Assembly: GCA_016874895.1 (NCBI GenBank)
Contig: VGSX01000052.1
Location: 1 to 15,562, forward strand
Reading direction: 5' to 3'
DNA: 15,562 bases
Source of the DNA: Deltaproteobacteria bacterium
Lineage (GTDB): Bacteria > Desulfobacterota > Desulfobaccia > Desulfobaccales > Desulfobaccaceae
The notes beneath the pieces were generated by a model. That model saw only the letters and a program-made list of their open reading frames with translations, was not told the origin of the DNA and searched no databases. Of the stretch, positions 13,872 through 15,562 are shown piece by piece (position 1 is the first letter of the stretch; each line of letters opens with the position of its first letter). A program made the translations under genes and the position numbers.

Positions 13872-14017
13872 ATTTTTTACAAGACTTTCGGTTTTAAGCC
13901 AAAACAATGACTGCGGTCAACTTAGTGATGCTCGGGGGAATCATTAGTTTTAGGGTAACTAATTATTACATCAATAGAAACTATCAAGCGGTTGCTCCCA
14001 CCGGTGACGGCCTTTCC

Positions 14018-14045
14018 ATTGTATCATCATTGTCAACTTTGGCAA
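14018..14045 (-). promoter_or_regulatory. Sigma-70 type promoter of the biotin operon
   Basis: On the minus strand TTGCCA (14045-14040) and TACAAT (14023-14018) are separated by 16 bp. The spacer and -35 are covered by the left arm and spacer of the BirA-type palindrome. The predicted leader to ATG 13871 is about 140 nt. Confidence 0.6.
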
Positions 14046-14064
14046 GCCCATTAAGTTGACAATG
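14028..14064. promoter_or_regulatory. Candidate BirA operator (bioO) controlling the biotin operon
   Basis: CATTGTCAACTT (14028-14039) and AAGTTGACAATG (14053-14064) are perfect 12-bp inverted repeats with a 13-bp spacer. In the nine-base form, TTGTCAACT and AGTTGACAA are 15 bp apart, which fits the published BirA consensus type TTGTwAACx-N(14-16)-xGTTwACAA. Binding of biotinyl-5'-AMP-loaded BirA dimer would block the promoter listed here. The operator's right arm also lies about 80-90 bp before the divergent lipoprotein gene and could affect it as well. Confidence 0.75.
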
Positions 14065-14075
14065 TTTAATTTTTC

Positions 14076-14104
14076 TTGCCAGTCAACTCTATTTCAAGTA
14101 AATT
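14076..14104 (+). promoter_or_regulatory. Possible promoter of the Slp-family lipoprotein gene
   Basis: TTGCCA (14076-14081) and TAAATT (14099-14104) are 17 bp apart, 40 bp before ATG 14144. Hexamers are moderate; A+T-rich DNA around them makes this a weak prediction. Confidence 0.4.
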
Positions 14105-14143
14105 TTCAATATATTATATCATGTTACCCAAGGAGCTGCAGCC

Positions 14144-14713
14144 ATGTGCCCGAGCCTGAAATCCCCCTCCTGCCGACGGCCAGAGGTTTGCATGGGCTGG
14201 CTGCTTTTCGTGATCCTGCTGCTGCCCTCCTGCGCCCCCACTATTTCTAAGCAGCTCCGGCAGCAGGTGGAGCCGGGCCTCACCTTCGCCCGGCTGGCCG
14301 CGGACCCCGAGGCCTACAAGGAAAAGATCATCATTCTGGGGGGCGTCATTGCCCAGACCACTCCCAAGCCCGGCCAGACGGAGCTGGAAATCGTGCAGAA
14401 GAAGCTGGACTATTTCAACGAACCGGAGAGCACCGACGCCTCCGAGGGGAGATTTCTGGTTATTGCGGACGGTTTTCTTGATCCCCTGATTTACCAGAAA
14501 GACCGAAGAATTACCGTGGCGGGAGAGGTACTGGGGGCTGAGGTGCGGCCGCTGGGAGAAGTGGAATACCACTATCCGGTCATTAAGGCCCGGGAAATGA
14601 AGCTCTGGCCCAAGTTCAAGCCCACGCCGCCGCCGCCATATTGGGGCTACCCCTACTATTGGGGTCCATATTACTGGGGCCCCTGGGGGCCGGGCCCGTA
14701 TCTGTGGCCGTAA
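14144..14713 (+). CDS. Slp-family outer-membrane lipoprotein with aromatic Gly/Pro tail
   Basis: A 189-residue protein. Residues 17-29 are a hydrophobic signal segment ending in lipobox L-P-S-C30, so Cys30 should be lipidated and the protein tethered to the outer membrane. The body (about 35-160) follows the Slp/YeaY pattern. It has P-E-A-Y-K-E-K-I-I-I-L-G-G-V-I-A, L-E-I-V-Q-K-K-L-D-Y-F-N-E-P, and R-R-I-T-V-A-G-E-V-L-G. The last 26 residues are a tail of PYYWGP-type repeats (Tyr, Trp, Gly, Pro), unlike E. coli Slp. The role of Slp proteins is poorly known (starvation and envelope stress). The start is supported by AAGGAG (14130-14135), 8 nt upstream. An internal ATG at 14192 would still leave a working signal peptide. 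Confidence 0.85.
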   Translation: MCPSLKSPSCRRPEVCMGWLLFVILLLPSCAPTISKQLRQQVEPGLTFARLAADPEAYKEKIIILGGVIAQTTPKPGQTELEIVQKKLDYFNEPESTDASEGRFLVIADGFLDPLIYQKDRRITVAGEVLGAEVRPLGEVEYHYPVIKAREMKLWPKFKPTPPPPYWGYPYYWGPYYWGPWGPGPYLWP

Positions 14714-14759
14714 AAATGTCATATAAAATTATTGCTGAATAAGGCCATCAAAGACATTT
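14714..14759 (+). repeat. Short inverted repeat after the lipoprotein gene
   Basis: AAATGTC (14714-14720) and GACATTT (14753-14759) are reverse complements around a 32-nt loop. It is weak as a terminator. The next gene starts at 14800, so the two may be cotranscribed or separately promoted. Confidence 0.25.
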
Positions 14760-14799
14760 GGCATTTTAGACTTTTTACGAGCATATCAAAGGATGGGAT

Positions 14800-15562
14800 A
14801 TGAATAGCAAGATATCGATCTGGTATATAATTGTTTACATTTCAGCCTGTATCGTGGTTGGGTTCCTGGGTTCATTGCCGCCTTGGTGGCGCTGGACTAT
14901 CTTTATCCTTCTTTTTTTGGGATTTTTTATGCTGGTGGGTTGGCATCTGCATAGGAGATTAGACGGGATTTTTATTGATTCGCGTTTTAAAATGAGCCTG
15001 GCCCGTTTTCAGATTATTCTGTGGACCCTGCTGACCTTTTCGGCTTTTTTCACCATTGCCCTGGAACGCAACCGCCTTTTGGCCGAAGAACTTTTAGAGG
15101 CAACGAAGCAGGGACAAGCATCTTCGTCCACGAAGAAACTCCCTCTGGATTTCAATCCGTTGGATATCCAATTTCCCAAAGAGCTGTTGATTGCCCTGGG
15201 CATCAGCACAGCCTCGCTGGCCGGGTCCGCTATCATCAAGAATGTTAAGAGGGAGACGGAAACTGGTAAAAGGCTGGACCTGTTGCTTGATGAGGAAAAA
15301 AAGGCCACAAGACAGAAGCAAGAGGCTAATGCCAAAATCAGCGACGCCCAAGCTCGTCTTGAGCAGTTAGCCCAGGATGAGACTGCCATCAGAGCAGAAC
15401 ATGAGAAGAAAAAGAGAAATCATAAGGAATTAACAAAGAAAATGGAGGATGAAAAGGAGGAACAAAAGAAGTTACTTTCTCTAGCCGAGGCAGATCTTAC
15501 CGCCGATCCCGGTAATCAAAATTTAAAAGTTAAGGTGGAAAATGCCGAAAAAGTATTGAAAG
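14800..15562 (+). CDS. Membrane protein with cytoplasmic coiled coil, 3' end beyond the window
   Basis: A frame open from ATG 14800 to the edge, 254 residues so far and incomplete. AAAGGA (14788-14793) lies 6 nt upstream. Hydrophobic segments are at about 8-25, 31-49, 70-88 and 127-146. The segment S-L-A-R-F-Q-I-I-L-W-T-L-L-T-F-S-A-F (66-83) resembles a membrane motif (SLSRxQxxLWT) that recurs in otherwise uncharacterised bacterial membrane proteins. From about 150 to the end the chain is a highly charged Lys/Glu/Gln coiled coil with a helical periodicity. I do not recognise the family. The DNA here is clearly poorer in G+C than the genes to the left, and codon use differs (many AAA, GAA, AAG, ATT), which could mean acquired DNA. 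No function is claimed. Confidence 0.75.
   Translation, partial: MNSKISIWYIIVYISACIVVGFLGSLPPWWRWTIFILLFLGFFMLVGWHLHRRLDGIFIDSRFKMSLARFQIILWTLLTFSAFFTIALERNRLLAEELLEATKQGQASSSTKKLPLDFNPLDIQFPKELLIALGISTASLAGSAIIKNVKRETETGKRLDLLLDEEKKATRQKQEANAKISDAQARLEQLAQDETAIRAEHEKKKRNHKELTKKMEDEKEEQKKLLSLAEADLTADPGNQNLKVKVENAEKVLK

Overview
The window is about 15.6 kb of G+C-rich bacterial chromosome. Most genes look like those of a Desulfobacterota (deltaproteobacterial) lineage, for example a Desulfobacca- or Syntrophobacter-like organism. That placement is an inference from three things: an apparent selenocysteine-containing thioredoxin-fold protein, paired lytic transglycosylases, and a BirA-type operator in front of a compact bioBDFHC operon. 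No rRNA, tRNA, insertion sequence, integrase or CRISPR array was seen.

Layout. (1) 1-760: the 3' end of a pyridoxamine-phosphate-oxidase-like flavin-binding protein, then a small thioredoxin-fold gene interrupted by an in-frame UGA exactly where the first redox cysteine should be (G-U-P-H-C), with a SECIS-like hairpin just downstream and a strong intrinsic terminator closing the unit. (2) 800-3404: two tandem, paralogous lytic transglycosylases, the first behind a good sigma-70 promoter. (3) 3426-6132: a long palindromic repeat, then a large MscS-type mechanosensitive channel on the minus strand. (4) 6415-7776: an MgtE magnesium channel on the plus strand, overlapping tail-to-tail by 53 bp with a TraB/ChaN-like protein of unknown function. 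(5) 8702-9001: a 300-bp intergenic stretch with three separate four-tract G-quadruplex motifs. (6) 9002-13871: a minus-strand biotin operon in the order bioB-bioD-bioF-bioH-bioC, followed by a universal stress protein. Three junctions are four-base ATGA overlaps. Upstream lies a 12-bp inverted repeat overlapping the operon promoter, matching a BirA operator. (7) 14144 to the end: a divergent Slp-family lipoprotein with an aromatic Gly/Pro/Tyr/Trp tail, then the start of an unrecognised membrane protein with a long coiled coil, in visibly lower G+C DNA.

How the parts fit. The biotin block supplies the pimeloyl-ACP methyl-ester route (BioC methylates, BioH demethylates) and three of the four ring-assembly enzymes (BioF, BioD, BioB); BioA is not in the window. 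The lytic transglycosylases, mechanosensitive channel, magnesium channel and Slp lipoprotein are envelope and ion-homeostasis genes in independent transcription units. The most notable item is the probable selenoprotein, which conventional gene calling would truncate or miss.
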